From IMG/VR virus record IMGVR_UViG_3300005529_001081, positions 1 to 55,374 of that record: a DNA stretch of 55,374 nucleotides; one strand, 5' to 3'. Below the pieces are notes generated by a model, which saw only the letters and a program-made list of their open reading frames with translations, was not told the origin of the DNA and did not search any database. This document shows positions 1 to 7,776 of this stretch, piece by piece (positions within the stretch are counted from its first letter, which is position 1; each line of letters starts with the position of its first letter). This DNA is from a virus. The position numbers and the translations under genes are program-made.

Positions 1-183
1 TCAAATTAGGACACTACCCAACAGACCGTTGGCCCTGATGTACGAATCCAGGAAGTCGTCGGCTGTAACCCACTGCTCGAAATAACCCTTCCCTTCACAG
101 GTCATGCACGTCGACCCGGAGCCTGGAGCCTCGCCGGTTCCGTTGCAGGCGTAGCATCGATCGCGCGTCAAAATCTCCGTCAT
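1..183 (-). CDS. Small DnaJ-type zinc-finger protein
   Basis: The 60-residue product carries two CxxCxGxG-type motifs, CYACNGTG near residue 10 and CMTCEGKG near residue 26. This is the arrangement of the zinc-binding cysteine-rich region of DnaJ. It has no J-domain, so it is not a DnaJ chaperone; small phage proteins with this finger are common and of unknown role. The stop codon lies at bases 1-3, so the gene is complete but ends at the window edge. Its ATG overlaps the stop of the upstream SPFH gene by 4 bases (ATGA), so the two are translated together. Confidence 0.75.
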   Translation of the reverse strand: MTEILTRDRCYACNGTGEAPGSGSTCMTCEGKGYFEQWVTADDFLDSYIRANGLLGSVLI

Positions 184-728
184 TTGGTCGCCTCCACGTT
201 CAGCGCCGCGCCCTGCGTGCCGTACCAGGTGTCCCCGATCAGCCGATAAGTTCGGACATTCATGAACTCGGTGATGTATACACGCGCTTCCGAAAGTCCG
301 TACTGCTCAAAGCTCAGCCGGGATTCGACAACGCTTTCGAGAGACCCGCGTTCTAGCTGAGCACTGTCGTGCTCGGAGATATATCGCGCGATCTCCGCGC
401 GCGCCAGGTTCTGCAGCGTGTCCTCGGCGTGGTGAAGACCGGTGTACAGCTTCTGGATGTTTTTGATCGAGTATCCGAGCGAGGCGGCATAGGTGATCGG
501 ACGCTGATCTTTCGACATCACCGTAGCCCGCCCGACCTGGCTGACTCGCAAGCGCACACTCTGCGTAAATACGCTGTCGATCGGAGAGAAGCGCCAGTGC
601 AGGCCTGGCTCAAGCAACTGCACCTCGGTTCCCAGGCGAACCCGCATCACCTGCTCCCAGGGCTGCACGATAACCCATAGCCTAAAGACATCCAGGAACT
701 GCCGGAGGGCCTGAATCAGTTCGTTCAC
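180..728 (-). CDS. SPFH/band-7 (stomatin-prohibitin-like) protein
   Basis: The 182-residue protein begins with a short hydrophobic stretch (LWVIVQPWEQ) and then matches the start of an SPFH/band-7 domain: V-RLG-E---L-PGLHWRF-P-D, followed by a beta-rich segment and an alpha-helical part with E-A-R pairs. SPFH proteins form oligomers on membranes and often modulate proteases or membrane microdomains. It is shorter than cellular stomatins (about 250-300 residues) and lacks the long C-terminal coiled coil. Its role in a phage is unknown; membrane remodelling, protease inhibition or superinfection exclusion are all inference. It overlaps both neighbours by 4 bases. Confidence 0.7.
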   Translation of the reverse strand: MNELIQALRQFLDVFRLWVIVQPWEQVMRVRLGTEVQLLEPGLHWRFSPIDSVFTQSVRLRVSQVGRATVMSKDQRPITYAASLGYSIKNIQKLYTGLHHAEDTLQNLARAEIARYISEHDSAQLERGSLESVVESRLSFEQYGLSEARVYITEFMNVRTYRLIGDTWYGTQGAALNVEATK

Positions 729-1126
729 GCGTATCTCCAGTGAATCAAATGCCCCTGAAACGGAAATGTCCGTTCGCGCCAGAACTCCGCGGCCTGGTGC
801 ATGTGCTGGTAGGTCTCACCGGTTTTGTCGCGAAATCCGTCCCTCTCAAACAGCGCATCGGCCTCTTCGTCTGTCAGCCGCACGGAATCGATCGTTACGA
901 CCAGCGGCGCGTGCACGTTCCACTCGCGATAATCGATGACGATCGCTTCGACGCGAACGCACGGGAAACGGCCGAGCAGCCGCATGGTCTTCTGGCGCGG
1001 ATCCACATAACAGTGGCATGTCTCGCCCACGCGCGGCTGATTCTTTCGCGCGCCGCGGATCGTGTGCGTTTTGGTCCCGTCCTCGACGAAGGGTGCGAAC
1101 CGGCGTTTGAATCCCAGCAGCATCAC
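725..1126 (-). CDS. ASCH-domain protein
   Basis: The 133-residue product starts LLGFKRRFAPFVEDGTKTHTIR, close to the N-terminal ASCH signature (F---F---I--G-KT-TIR), and continues with the small beta-barrel pattern including G-T-C-CYVDPR. ASCH domains are PUA-like RNA-binding folds; some members hydrolyse N4-acetylcytidine. The C-terminal part (D-FR----E-Y--M---AEFW) also resembles phage ASCH proteins. Function in the phage is unknown. It sits between the SPFH gene and integrase 1 and overlaps both by 4 bases. Confidence 0.7.
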   Translation of the reverse strand: MMLLGFKRRFAPFVEDGTKTHTIRGARKNQPRVGETCHCYVDPRQKTMRLLGRFPCVRVEAIVIDYREWNVHAPLVVTIDSVRLTDEEADALFERDGFRDKTGETYQHMHQAAEFWRERTFPFQGHLIHWRYA

Positions 1127-2436
1127 CCGGCCCCCGCAGCTCTTTGCTTCATGGTTTTGGGCTTTATCACTTTTTTGTTATACGGGCCCTCTTCGCGCGC
1201 CGGAGGCTTGCGCCCGGCAGCCCGGCCTGCGGACCGGGCCGCTCGCTTGAGCGCCGCATCCAGGCGCGCCGTAATCGTCCTCCTGAGATCGACATCGTCT
1301 CCGCCGTACATCATCGTCGTGCGGATGTCAGAGTGCCCTAGCATGGCCATCTGGTCGCTCGGGCTGGCGCGCTCGCGGCGCAAGAGCGCCGCGTGCGTGT
1401 GCCGAAAGACGTGCCAGCCCAGGCGCAGGCCCAGCTTCTGGCCCGCCGGGCGCAGCACCCGGTTCGACAGATTGTGGGCGTCAACCGGAGTCCCGCGGCG
1501 CGATACGAAGACCGGGTCCTCTGCCCCTGTGAACGTCCCGCGGCCATTCAATTCGCGGAGCGTCTTTTCCATCTCGGCCGTCACGGGCAGCGTCCGGCGC
1601 CGGGCCGAGGCTTTGAGCGTCCCTTCGGCGCCTTCGCGCCACTGCCGGCGCACGGCGATCGCCCGCGGCGGAACCGGCTCGCCGTCGACCATGATCCACT
1701 TCGTCCGCGAGAGATTTACGTGCTTCCATTGCAGGCCGCAAAGCTCGGCGATGTTCATCGACGTCATCACCGCCATGTAGGCCAGCTCGCGCGCAGGGCT
1801 CGATAGGAGGGCGAGCACTTGCTGGACCTGGTCTGCCGTCAGCGCCTGGCGCGGCGCGCGCTTCATCTGAGGCAGCCGGACGTACCGCGCCGGATTTTCG
1901 CCTGGATAGAGGCGGCAGGCCTTGGCGTGCTCGAACAGCGCGCTGGCGGCATTTTTCAGGTGCACCGCCGACTGGACACTGTAGGGGACCTCTGGCCCAT
2001 TTTTTGAGCGGCGGTACGTTTTCTTGAGTAGGTCGGAGCACAGCTGCTGGATGTGCTCGCGCCGTACTTCCCGCAAGGCCAACTTGCCGATCGCGCTCTC
2101 GATGTGAGCGAGCTGCACGCGATAGTGCACGCGGCCGCCTGGCTTGAGCATCATGACGTGCTCGGGTTCGAATTTCCGCGCGATGAAATCCGAGACGCGC
2201 ATCAGCGACTCGGGCTGCCGGTCGATCAGGTTGACTTCCTTCAGCTGCTCTGCGGCGCGCCGCCCGGCTTCCTTCTTCGTGATCCGCAGTTTTCCCCGCG
2301 CCAGGCCCACGACCGTCGACGGCCGCGCGCGCTTGACCGTGCCGTCCTCGAGCACGATGTCCTCATACCAGCGCAGGCGCCAGTAGTTGCCGTCTCTGTA
2401 GAGCGTTCCGGTGCGCTGGAAGCGGCGGCGAGCCAT
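1123..2436 (-). CDS. int: Tyrosine-type integrase 1
   Basis: A 437-residue phage integrase. The start at 2436 is chosen because AGGAGG stands 8-9 bases before this ATG; an in-frame extension upstream to 2625 overlaps the next gene and looks untranslated. An N-terminal SAM-like core-binding domain (about residues 75-185) precedes the catalytic domain. Catalytic residues seen are H342-x-x-R345 (WHVFRHTHAA), H368 (LGHSDIRTT) and nucleophile Y377 (MMYGG). The box I arginine, normally T-G-x-R-x-x-E-L, is replaced: the sequence is TSMNIAELCGL, with N228. A basic C-terminal tail follows. It probably integrates the phage into the host chromosome; no attP site was identified. Confidence 0.9.
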   Translation of the reverse strand: MARRRFQRTGTLYRDGNYWRLRWYEDIVLEDGTVKRARPSTVVGLARGKLRITKKEAGRRAAEQLKEVNLIDRQPESLMRVSDFIARKFEPEHVMMLKPGGRVHYRVQLAHIESAIGKLALREVRREHIQQLCSDLLKKTYRRSKNGPEVPYSVQSAVHLKNAASALFEHAKACRLYPGENPARYVRLPQMKRAPRQALTADQVQQVLALLSSPARELAYMAVMTSMNIAELCGLQWKHVNLSRTKWIMVDGEPVPPRAIAVRRQWREGAEGTLKASARRRTLPVTAEMEKTLRELNGRGTFTGAEDPVFVSRRGTPVDAHNLSNRVLRPAGQKLGLRLGWHVFRHTHAALLRRERASPSDQMAMLGHSDIRTTMMYGGDDVDLRRTITARLDAALKRAARSAGRAAGRKPPAREEGPYNKKVIKPKTMKQRAAGAG

Positions 2437-2530
2437 ATCCTGTTCCTCCTCGATTGGGGTGGGGAACAGCATATCGAAATCCGGGCGCTCTCTGTCGATC
2501 GCTCCCATATTGGTCGCCGCCGCGCTGACT

Positions 2531-2797
2531 CTACTCCGCGAATCCGTATAGCTGGGTGACAGCGATTTGAATCGTCTGCAACTCGCCTTCCTCCGACTTG
2601 CTGGCCGAGCCGTTGGCTTCGACACGCACCAGAATATCCTTGCGCGTGTTGCCCTCGACGGCTTTCTTCACCAGGGCAGCGGCAGAGTCTTTGAGTTCCG
2701 CCTCGGTTCCCTGCAAATAGGTGATGCGCGCCAGATCAGCTTCCACTTTCGCGGCCACGCGTGCGGGCTTGCCGATTGCGCTAATGCTCCATGACAT
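2531..2797 (-). CDS. Hypothetical phage protein (88 aa)
   Basis: An acidic, mostly helical 88-residue protein starting MSWSISAIGKP, with a mid-region of K-E-A-D-L-A-type helices and a Q-T-I-Q-I end. I do not recognise a named family. The start is supported by AAAGGAG about 9 bases upstream of the ATG. It lies between a 100-residue unknown protein and the integrase in the leftward operon; the gap of about 95 bases before the integrase ATG is the largest nearby and could hold separate expression signals. Confidence 0.65.
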   Translation of the reverse strand: MSWSISAIGKPARVAAKVEADLARITYLQGTEAELKDSAAALVKKAVEGNTRKDILVRVEANGSASKSEEGELQTIQIAVTQLYGFAE

Positions 2798-2845
2798 GCT
2801 GATTTTCTCCTTTCGCCTTGAAAATGCAAAGACCTCCCGGCCGGT

Positions 2846-3148
2846 TTACGCTCCCTTGGCGATGGCTTTGAGCCCCGGCTGCGGTTTCGATTGGCCCGCT
2901 GCGAGCTCGTGCCGCCGCGGGCCTTCTTCCGCCTGGAAGAAATGTGTTCCCGGAGCCACTCGCTCAAGATCCCGCGCATTCACCGCCTTGACCAGGTCGA
3001 CCTCGACCTTGGCCGAATTGATGATGGTCTGGGCGACGTCCGAGATCACCCGGGCGCGCTCGAGCTCCATCGGTTTGTCCGGGTCTTTCAGTGCCTCTAA
3101 CGTTTCGAACAGGTGATCACGCAGATCGCTGATTTTGTTCTTGGCCAT
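2846..3148 (-). CDS. Hypothetical phage protein (100 aa)
   Basis: The N-terminal half (MAKNKISDLRDHLFETLEAL, then M-L-ER-RVISDVAQTIINSAKVEV) is a helical pattern that recurs in small proteins of many temperate phages, none with an assigned function that I know of. The C-terminal 40 residues look disordered. A strong AGGAGG site lies 4 bases before the ATG. The first 32 bases overlap the end of the HNH nuclease gene, so the two are translationally coupled. Confidence 0.7.
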   Translation of the reverse strand: MAKNKISDLRDHLFETLEALKDPDKPMELERARVISDVAQTIINSAKVEVDLVKAVNARDLERVAPGTHFFQAEEGPRRHELAAGQSKPQPGLKAIAKGA

Positions 3149-3794
3149 GGGTCCTCCTTCTGATCTGGCGCTTCAGGGCGCCGGCTAGTTGAATGGTGCT
3201 GGCGAGCTCGGGCGGAAGATTCCAGATGCTGTTACGACGCGCATTTTCGGCCATCGAAATGAGCTCCAGGTTTTCGATCGCGCAGTGCGCGCGGTCTCGG
3301 TCTTTGAACCGGACAACGTGATTTGGCGGAATCGGTCCGTGGTGTTGCTCCCACACCTGGTGGTGTAGAAGTGGCCAGACCTGCTTGTCCCAGCCTGGCT
3401 TGTCGCCCGGCCTCCGTTCGCGCACCTTTATACGCAAGAAGCCTTCAGAGTCGGCCAGGATAGTTCCAACCGGTCTCCAGGTGTTGGTGCGCTGCCCCTT
3501 CTTGAATTGCGTCTCGCGCATGCGGCCGCGGAACCAGCCTGGCCGGCGCAGGCCCTTGTTCGCCGGAGCATGCCCTTTTTGAAATCGGAAGGCCGCGCCG
3601 ATCCGAGAGCCTTTCTGCAGCCGGCAGTATTTTCTTAGATACTGCGGATTCTTCTTGAGACCGAGCTTTCTTCCGATCCCCTGGATCGAACTGATCGTTC
3701 GCCGGACTCGCTTCGCAATCGCAGCCGCGGAATGGTTCGGCCAAAGCCCGGTGATGATGCGCAGCTCCGCGGGCGTAAAGGGGCGCCCGTTCAT
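3117..3794 (-). CDS. HNH endonuclease with N-terminal HTH
   Basis: A 225-residue protein. Residues 5-45 (TPAELRIITGLWPNHSAAAIA) form a helix-turn-helix-like GcrA/Myb-type DNA-binding segment. The C-terminal part has the HNH_3-type core: LLHHQVWEQHHGPIP-NHVVRFKDRDRAHCAIENLELIS, with paired histidines, N-H-V and the conserved N-L-E-L-I end. Free-standing HNH nucleases of this type are either homing endonucleases or phage DNA-processing enzymes. It is a regular, overlapping member of the operon rather than an insertion into a gene, which argues mildly for a phage function. It overlaps its upstream neighbour by 4 bases. Confidence 0.85.
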   Translation of the reverse strand: MNGRPFTPAELRIITGLWPNHSAAAIAKRVRRTISSIQGIGRKLGLKKNPQYLRKYCRLQKGSRIGAAFRFQKGHAPANKGLRRPGWFRGRMRETQFKKGQRTNTWRPVGTILADSEGFLRIKVRERRPGDKPGWDKQVWPLLHHQVWEQHHGPIPPNHVVRFKDRDRAHCAIENLELISMAENARRNSIWNLPPELASTIQLAGALKRQIRRRTHGQEQNQRSA

Positions 3795-4096
3795 GCTGAG
3801 ACCTTTCCGGTGCGGAGTCCCGCCTCATGCGCGATGTGCTTTTGGGCGAGTTTCCGGATTTCTAGAATCCGCTCGGCCACGCCGCACAGGTACCGCAGAT
3901 TCACTTTGCCCTTCCGAATTTCCTCGAGGCTCATGAAGTGCGGCAGGATCGCGTCCGCGGTTCCATCCCATTGCGGCCGGGATACTTCGACGTAGCGCTC
4001 GAGCAGCGCGGCGAGCTCTTCGTCGAGGCAGAAAGCCGCGAACAGCGAGATCCGCTCCTGGATCATCAGCGTTTCGGCTTCGGTGAGCTTCTTCAT
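3791..4096 (-). CDS. Hypothetical phage protein (101 aa)
   Basis: A helical 101-residue protein (MKKLTEAETLMIQERISLFA, then DEELAALLERYVEVSRPQWDG). No family recognised. It overlaps the ATPase gene upstream and the HNH gene downstream by 4 bases each, so it may act with them in DNA processing; that link rests on position only. Confidence 0.65.
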   Translation of the reverse strand: MKKLTEAETLMIQERISLFAAFCLDEELAALLERYVEVSRPQWDGTADAILPHFMSLEEIRKGKVNLRYLCGVAERILEIRKLAQKHIAHEAGLRTGKVSA

Positions 4097-5811
4097 CCGA
4101 ACAGCTCCGGAGCGGCGCGCACGCCGCCTTTTTCGGCGATCACCAGCTGGCGGGCGGCCAGGCGCTGAATGTAGGTATCGCGCGAGGACCGCTGGTATTC
4201 AGACAGCTCGCCGATGGTGTCGCGATCGACGAGCTCGCCTTGGGCGTCCGCCAGGATCTCGAGAATTCGCTTTTCCCCAGCCGGCAATCGATCGAGCCAA
4301 TGGGCCAGCAATTCGGATCCGGTGGGCAGCGGCTCGAAATCTCCCAGAGCGGCGATGCCCTCCTCGGTCGGCCGCGGGTCCGCGGACAGATCCACAAATC
4401 CTTTTGCAGCCAACCGCTGCAGATATGTATCGCGCGAGCTGCGCTTATAGCCGGTCAGAACGGTCAGCTGCGGCTTGGTGACCTGCCCGTGCTGCGCTAC
4501 CGCGGCGAGAATCTTGCGCTCGCCGGCCGGCAGCTCGGCTGTACCTTCGGAGCTATTACCAACCCGTATATTACGAGTTCGGGAAGGGGCGGGAGCCGCA
4601 GGCCTGGCCGGCCCCGGCTTGATGGGCGTACCTGTGCTTCGCTCGGGCCGTTGGCTCGCGCGCTGATACGCGGCCGCAGAGCGCGCGTTCGCGACCGCGT
4701 GCAGAATTTCCCGGCCGATGGTCTCGAGCCGCGCGAGCGCTTCCTCGGAGACCACCTGGACCTCGACCGGCTTCTCGATGATCTTCTCTATCGGAGTCTG
4801 CGGCCTGCGCTCGAGCTCGGCCTTGAGCCGCGCGGCCTCCTTCTGCGCATCGGCCAGCTTGCGGCGCAGCTCGCGCGGATCTTCAGCCTTCGCTTTCTCA
4901 ATGGTCTCGGCGAGGCGCTGCTCCAGGCGCGCCAAGTCGACCGCAGCCAGTTTCCGCGGCGCCGCGCGCGTGCCCCCGACCTCGGGAGTTGCCGAGGAGT
5001 CAAATGTTTCGAGCTTCCGGACCTTAACGCACTGAAACAGGTCAAGCCAGGCCGGGCTCCAGAACCAGGCTTTCTCGACCGCGAGCGATGCGAGCGAATT
5101 CATCATCAGCGCCTGCTTCTCCGGTGTCCCGTGCACTTTCACCCAGGCCTCGATCGCCGCGCGGTCCTGCGGCGCGATCGTGCGCTTGGCAATCAGCACT
5201 TCGATCTGCGTGAGCAGATCCTTGTTGATCGATGCCGACCGCTGCGTAATCATCGTGACCCCGATCCCGCGGGCCCGCCCTCGGCGAACCAGGTCTTCCA
5301 TCGCGCCCAGGAGTCGCGGGGCGAGATTCCCTACCGGCCGCTGCGGCGCCCAGGCGTCGGCCTCATCGATGAACAGGTGGAGTGCTTCGCGATTCAAACG
5401 GTAGAGCGATTCGGCGAAGCCGATCATGAACTGCGTCTGCTCGCCCTTGCGGAAGCGCGAGAGATCGATCACCACCGAAATCTTTTCTTCGACCAGGAAG
5501 CGCGCGATCTCCTCGCCGGCTTTCTCGGTTGCCTGGAGCGGCAGGTCGCCATAATCGCCGCCGAGAACGGTGATCGGCAGCCCAGGAGATTTGCCGGAAG
5601 CCGCCAGGCGCAGGCCCCACCAGTTGCCGATCGGATCCACAGCGCAGACGTGCGCATTGGCGCCGAGCATCTCCTCAGCCAGTACTTTGGCGGTGTAGGA
5701 TTTTCCGCCGCCGCGCTTCCCCAGAATCCCGAAGGTCTGCGTGACCGCCTCGAGCGGCAGAGTTAAGTCCGAAGCGATTTGTAGGGCATTCGGCGCCGCT
5801 GCCGGCATCAC
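4093..5811 (-). CDS. HerA-like P-loop ATPase with two C-terminal winged-helix repeats
   Basis: A 572-residue protein. Walker A is GKRGGGKSYT (residues about 31-40) and Walker B is LHLFIDEADAW (about 142-152), followed by RG-ARGIGVTMITQR, the sensor/arginine region typical of HerA/FtsK-like DNA translocases. Residues about 300-360 form a coiled coil (ARLEQRLAETIEKAKAED). The C-terminus has two tandem winged-helix-like repeats, each with A-GE--IL--- and Y-RSSRDTY-QRLAA. The family pumps DNA or assists end processing, usually with NurA, which is not present here. The start is GTG at 5811 followed at once by ATG. It could support replication, packaging-independent DNA handling or segregation. Confidence 0.8.
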   Translation of the reverse strand: MMPAAAPNALQIASDLTLPLEAVTQTFGILGKRGGGKSYTAKVLAEEMLGANAHVCAVDPIGNWWGLRLAASGKSPGLPITVLGGDYGDLPLQATEKAGEEIARFLVEEKISVVIDLSRFRKGEQTQFMIGFAESLYRLNREALHLFIDEADAWAPQRPVGNLAPRLLGAMEDLVRRGRARGIGVTMITQRSASINKDLLTQIEVLIAKRTIAPQDRAAIEAWVKVHGTPEKQALMMNSLASLAVEKAWFWSPAWLDLFQCVKVRKLETFDSSATPEVGGTRAAPRKLAAVDLARLEQRLAETIEKAKAEDPRELRRKLADAQKEAARLKAELERRPQTPIEKIIEKPVEVQVVSEEALARLETIGREILHAVANARSAAAYQRASQRPERSTGTPIKPGPARPAAPAPSRTRNIRVGNSSEGTAELPAGERKILAAVAQHGQVTKPQLTVLTGYKRSSRDTYLQRLAAKGFVDLSADPRPTEEGIAALGDFEPLPTGSELLAHWLDRLPAGEKRILEILADAQGELVDRDTIGELSEYQRSSRDTYIQRLAARQLVIAEKGGVRAAPELFG

Positions 5812-6074
5812 GCGTGATTCTCCTGGAAAAAAGCCGCCGGGCCCAGAATTCGCAGGCGCTCGAGGCCTGGCAAAACGTTCTGACGCTTGCGGGCCTGCTC
5901 TATAAGCACTGCATCCATTCGGCCACGAAGCACCTGGCGCGTGGATTCAGTGATCACCAGCGCTTGTACCAGGGCCTTCAGGGTGCATGGCGGCAGCAGG
6001 TCGAGACGGCATGGTTTCAGCAGCCGCAAAGATTCCTCGATGCGCGCTCGCAGGATGGATTCGGCCATGCTCAT
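5808..6074 (-). CDS. Hypothetical phage protein (88 aa)
   Basis: A helical, arginine-rich 88-residue protein (MSMAESILRARIEESLRLLK) with no recognised domain. Its stop overlaps the start of the ATPase gene (GTGA), so it is probably co-translated with it. A longer open frame on the opposite strand exists here but does not fit the unbroken overlapping chain of minus-strand genes. Confidence 0.55.
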   Translation of the reverse strand: MSMAESILRARIEESLRLLKPCRLDLLPPCTLKALVQALVITESTRQVLRGRMDAVLIEQARKRQNVLPGLERLRILGPAAFFQENHA

Positions 6075-6376
6075 GCCGGCGCCGCCTTCGATTTGGCTGG
6101 CTCAACTGGATCCGCATCGGCGAATGCTTCGGCCGTCTTCGCGAAGCGGGCCGCTGCGCGCGACATCACTCTTGCGCCCTCACGAGCCCCCTTCGAGGAC
6201 ATGCAGACTTCGTGGAACAAGAGAAGAAGATGCTTGAACTCGCTCTTCATCAGGAAGTAGAGCTCGAGCCGGCATGTTGGCAGAGACGTAGGATCGCCTG
6301 GCTGCTCTCGTAGCTCAGGCCGCTCCACACCGTGGAGCGGATCGGGAAAAGCATGGCCGTTGTGCACAGAGCTCAT
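6071..6376 (-). CDS. Hypothetical phage protein (101 aa)
   Basis: Residues 35-60 (CRLELYFLMKSEFKHLLLLFHEV) are hydrophobic and the C-terminus is alanine/lysine rich. No family recognised. Four-base overlaps on both sides (6071-6074 and 6373-6376) are the main support for it being real. Start choice is not certain because the first 30 residues look poorly conserved in style. Confidence 0.5.
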   Translation of the reverse strand: MSSVHNGHAFPDPLHGVERPELREQPGDPTSLPTCRLELYFLMKSEFKHLLLLFHEVCMSSKGAREGARVMSRAAARFAKTAEAFADADPVEPAKSKAAPA

Positions 6377-6618
6377 CGGGCGGATCGAACCTTTCTGGAT
6401 CCGGCAGATGCGATCGCCTTGGCCTGTGGCTTCCTGAGAAGCTGTAATTGCCGCGCGCGTGCGCCACGGGCGAGGGCGCTTTTTTGGGCTGATTCGTTAT
6501 CAAGAGCGGCGACCGCAAGGCGCTGTGTTTCGGCGGGAGGACCTGCGAAATAGCGCTCAAAAGTCAGGTCGTCGACTTCGCCGCGCTCGCCGTTTTCGAA
6601 TGTGACCGCGATCTGCAT
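6373..6618 (-). CDS. Hypothetical phage protein (81 aa)
   Basis: MQIAVTFENGERGEVDDLTFERYFAG suggests a small beta-sheet N-terminus followed by a basic alanine-rich helix. No family recognised. Part of the overlapping leftward operon. Confidence 0.55.
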   Translation of the reverse strand: MQIAVTFENGERGEVDDLTFERYFAGPPAETQRLAVAALDNESAQKSALARGARARQLQLLRKPQAKAIASAGSRKVRSAR

Positions 6619-6621
6619 GCT

Positions 6622-6891
6622 TCACGCGCTAAACACGCGGCTGCCAGATCGCCGCTTGCTGGAGAGATCAGACCCATTGCGCGCGGGAATATTGAGGCGC
6701 TTTTCCCACAGGGTCAGTGCCCTTATGTAAACATCGCGAGAGCGATCGAGAGCTTCCGCCCGCGCGAGATACCGCGCTGCGATCTTTCTGAGCGCCTCCG
6801 GGTGGTTCCACAGCCCAATCCACAGGGCGGCCGCACACAGCGCCGCGACAACTAGCATCCAGTTGATTCCAACGCCGAGGTCTGCCGTCAT
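6622..6891 (-). CDS. Small membrane protein (89 aa)
   Basis: One clear transmembrane helix at residues about 10-28 (INWMLVVAALCAAALWIGLW), followed by a basic cytoplasmic-type tail with ARYLARAEALDRSRDVYIRA. Family unknown. It overlaps the upstream gene by 4 bases. It could be a membrane anchor or exclusion factor; nothing in the sequence decides. Confidence 0.6.
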   Translation of the reverse strand: MTADLGVGINWMLVVAALCAAALWIGLWNHPEALRKIAARYLARAEALDRSRDVYIRALTLWEKRLNIPARNGSDLSSKRRSGSRVFSA

Positions 6892-7136
6892 ACGCGTTCG
6901 GCCTTCGCAGCTTGGTCGAGAAGGCCTGCGGATGCTAGGCGTCCATATTCTGCGCGATAAATGCGGATCGCTTCGGCGAGAGATCGCCGCGCCACCTGAA
7001 TCTGGATCCCGCCGCCTTCGCCTCCGGCCAGCATGTAGGTCTCGCCCCGCTTCTCGAGACGAATCTTAAGCTTTGGGCAGCCCATCGCGAGCTGCTCGAT
7101 CTTTTCGGATTCGTACGGAGTATTTCGGATCGCCAC
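6888..7136 (-). CDS. Hypothetical phage protein (82 aa)
   Basis: A compact alpha-beta protein: a beta-rich half (LKIRLEKRGETYMLAGGEGGG) followed by a helix (RSLAEAIRIYRAEYGRLASAG). No named family recognised. It is preceded by a 127-base gap containing a perfect hairpin at 7160-7188. Confidence 0.6.
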   Translation of the reverse strand: MAIRNTPYESEKIEQLAMGCPKLKIRLEKRGETYMLAGGEGGGIQIQVARRSLAEAIRIYRAEYGRLASAGLLDQAAKAERV

Positions 7137-7159
7137 GAAGGAAATGTGCTACTGAAGCA

Positions 7160-7188
7160 GGCCAGCTCGAACCCTCATCGAGCTGGCC
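7160..7188. other. Perfect 11-bp stem-loop in operon gap
   Basis: GGCCAGCTCGA and TCGAGCTGGCC form an 11-bp perfect stem with a 7-base loop in the gap 7137-7263. No T-run follows on either strand, so it is not a typical intrinsic terminator. It may be an RNA processing or stability element between two parts of the leftward operon, or a protein-binding palindrome. The rest of the gap shows nothing clear. Confidence 0.5.
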
Positions 7189-7263
7189 GACTGTTCATGG
7201 TTTGTCCGGGACATCCAGGCCGGCCCGGTTTCGCCTCTTTCCCGCATAGCCAGCGGAGAAATT

Positions 7264-7776
7264 CTATGGCGACGCAGGTTGCTGCGCCGCAGGCTTACAG
7301 TCGTCGAGATACCGCCCGAGCCTGAATCCGAGATTCCAAGCCCATCGCACCAGCGGAGTGTCGAACGGATTTCGAGCGTGCTGATTCTTCCCGTCCCGCA
7401 GGCGCCGATAACACCGCAGACCTTCGCGTTCGGAGAAGGCCAAGAAATCCTGCTCGCTCATCCCGTCCGGACTCTGCTCCTGATCGCGCGACAGGAAGTG
7501 ATAATGGACGCACTTCTCGCACGCCAGGCGAAGCCTGAACCCGTCGGCCTGGGAGTCGCGCCCGTTGAAGCCATCAATGCACAGCTCGCACAGCATCGCG
7601 CCCCAAGCGTCATGGGTGGGCTCGCAGCGGAAAAATACCTGCGCGCCGCCGAGAACGTGTACGCAGATTGCTACGCCCGAGACAGACTGCCCCGGATGGA
7701 TCCGGCATTCGACCTTTGGATGGTTGCACGGCCGAACCTCCGGCAGCTCCAGAACTTTTTCCGTGGAGCGTTTCAT
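7264..7776 (-). CDS. Cysteine-rich probable zinc-binding protein (170 aa)
   Basis: The 170-residue product holds Cys/His clusters: PCNHPKVECRIHPGQ near the N-terminus and LCELCIDGFNG followed by CEKCVHYHF in the middle, which fits one or two zinc sites. The C-terminal third is basic and aromatic. Family not recognised. It is translated directly after the replication protein (4-base overlap 7773-7776), so a role in replication or transcription is possible by position only. Confidence 0.6.
   Translation of the reverse strand: MKRSTEKVLELPEVRPCNHPKVECRIHPGQSVSGVAICVHVLGGAQVFFRCEPTHDAWGAMLCELCIDGFNGRDSQADGFRLRLACEKCVHYHFLSRDQEQSPDGMSEQDFLAFSEREGLRCYRRLRDGKNQHARNPFDTPLVRWAWNLGFRLGRYLDDCKPAAQQPASP

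Noticed and set aside
740-1780. 346-codon frame on the plus strand
   Set aside because: Antisense to the ASCH and integrase genes; composition is arginine/serine biased and no domain is visible.
4240-5766. Long open frame of 508 codons on the plus strand
   Set aside because: It is antisense to the HerA-like ATPase, which has Walker motifs and overlapping neighbours. The plus-strand product is rich in R/G/L with no recognisable motifs; high GC keeps antisense frames open.
7149-7247. 32-codon minus-strand frame in the 7137-7263 gap
   Set aside because: No ribosome binding site and no protein-like pattern; it runs through the perfect hairpin at 7160-7188.
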